This document shows, piece by piece, positions 17,712 to 17,763 of a stretch of 17,763 nucleotides of DNA. Position numbers and translations under genes: made by a program. Below the pieces are notes generated by a model, which saw only the letters and a program-made list of their open reading frames with translations, was not told the DNA's origin and ran no database searches. Within the stretch, counting starts at the first letter, position 1, and every line of letters begins with the position of its first letter. The DNA comes from CAZLYK01 sp964563495 (GTDB lineage: Bacteria > Acidobacteriota > Blastocatellia > RBC074): positions 1-17,763 of the forward strand of contig CAZLYK010000116.1 of assembly GCA_964563495.1 (NCBI GenBank), in the 5' to 3' direction.

Positions 17712-17763
17712 GCCACAGGGTAAGCATTGATTGATGACCAATGTTACCGGTGCGGTTTTCAGG

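Overview
The window looks like a piece of a moderately GC-rich bacterial chromosome, most likely Acidobacteriota. The best clue is the minus-strand gene at the right end, a large MacB/FtsX-type permease with the N-terminus typical of the 'acidobacterial duplicated orphan permease' family. Two FG-GAP/ASPIC-UnbV proteins and many long intergenic palindromes fit the same group. The taxon is inferred; there is no rRNA or tRNA gene to test it. Layout, all + strand unless stated: MFS transporter (33-1280), AhpD-like peroxidase-family protein read through an in-frame TGA (1277-1861), giant TPR + FG-GAP + ASPIC/UnbV lipoprotein (1858-5391), palindrome, CRTAC1/UnbV-type protein (5483-7282), UnbU/RnfD-like membrane protein (7279-8151), SsuC-type ABC permease (8144-8917), SsuB-type ATPase (8934-9698), a compound inverted-repeat element, SsuA/THI5-like substrate-binding protein also read through an in-frame TGA (9938-10969), palindrome, asparagine-synthase-like ligase (11079-12479), radical SAM protein (12472-13443), palindrome, halogenase-like FAD oxidoreductase (13589-15148), then a convergent orphan permease on the minus strand (15135-17552). 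Most + strand neighbours overlap by a few bases or are separated only by a palindrome, so the eleven genes look like one operon or two linked ones. The main discovery is two separate genes in this run that look like selenoproteins. In the AhpD-like gene, TGA replaces the second Cys of the CxxC redox motif (CFYU, followed by the motif His), and a 6-bp hairpin with a G in the loop lies at the distance expected of a bacterial SECIS. In the ABC substrate-binding protein, TGA falls at U56 in 'PVTUHLTCPVTDY', immediately after the first beta strand where these proteins bind ligand. Reading stays open for hundreds of codons on both sides, and a SECIS-like hairpin lies 22-26 nt downstream. Standard gene calling would split both genes. 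How the genes work together (inference): the ABC transporter with its Sec-containing binding protein would import or sense an unusual ligand, perhaps a soft metal or a thiol/selenol compound. The ATP-dependent amide-forming enzyme, radical SAM enzyme and flavoenzyme look like a small biosynthetic set, the MFS protein could export, and the AhpD-like selenoprotein would supply peroxide or thiol redox chemistry. The substrate and product cannot be read from the sequence. No selA, selB, selC or selD lies in the window. A second theme is a family of near-perfect palindromes (41-48 nt arms) placed directly after stop codons between genes.
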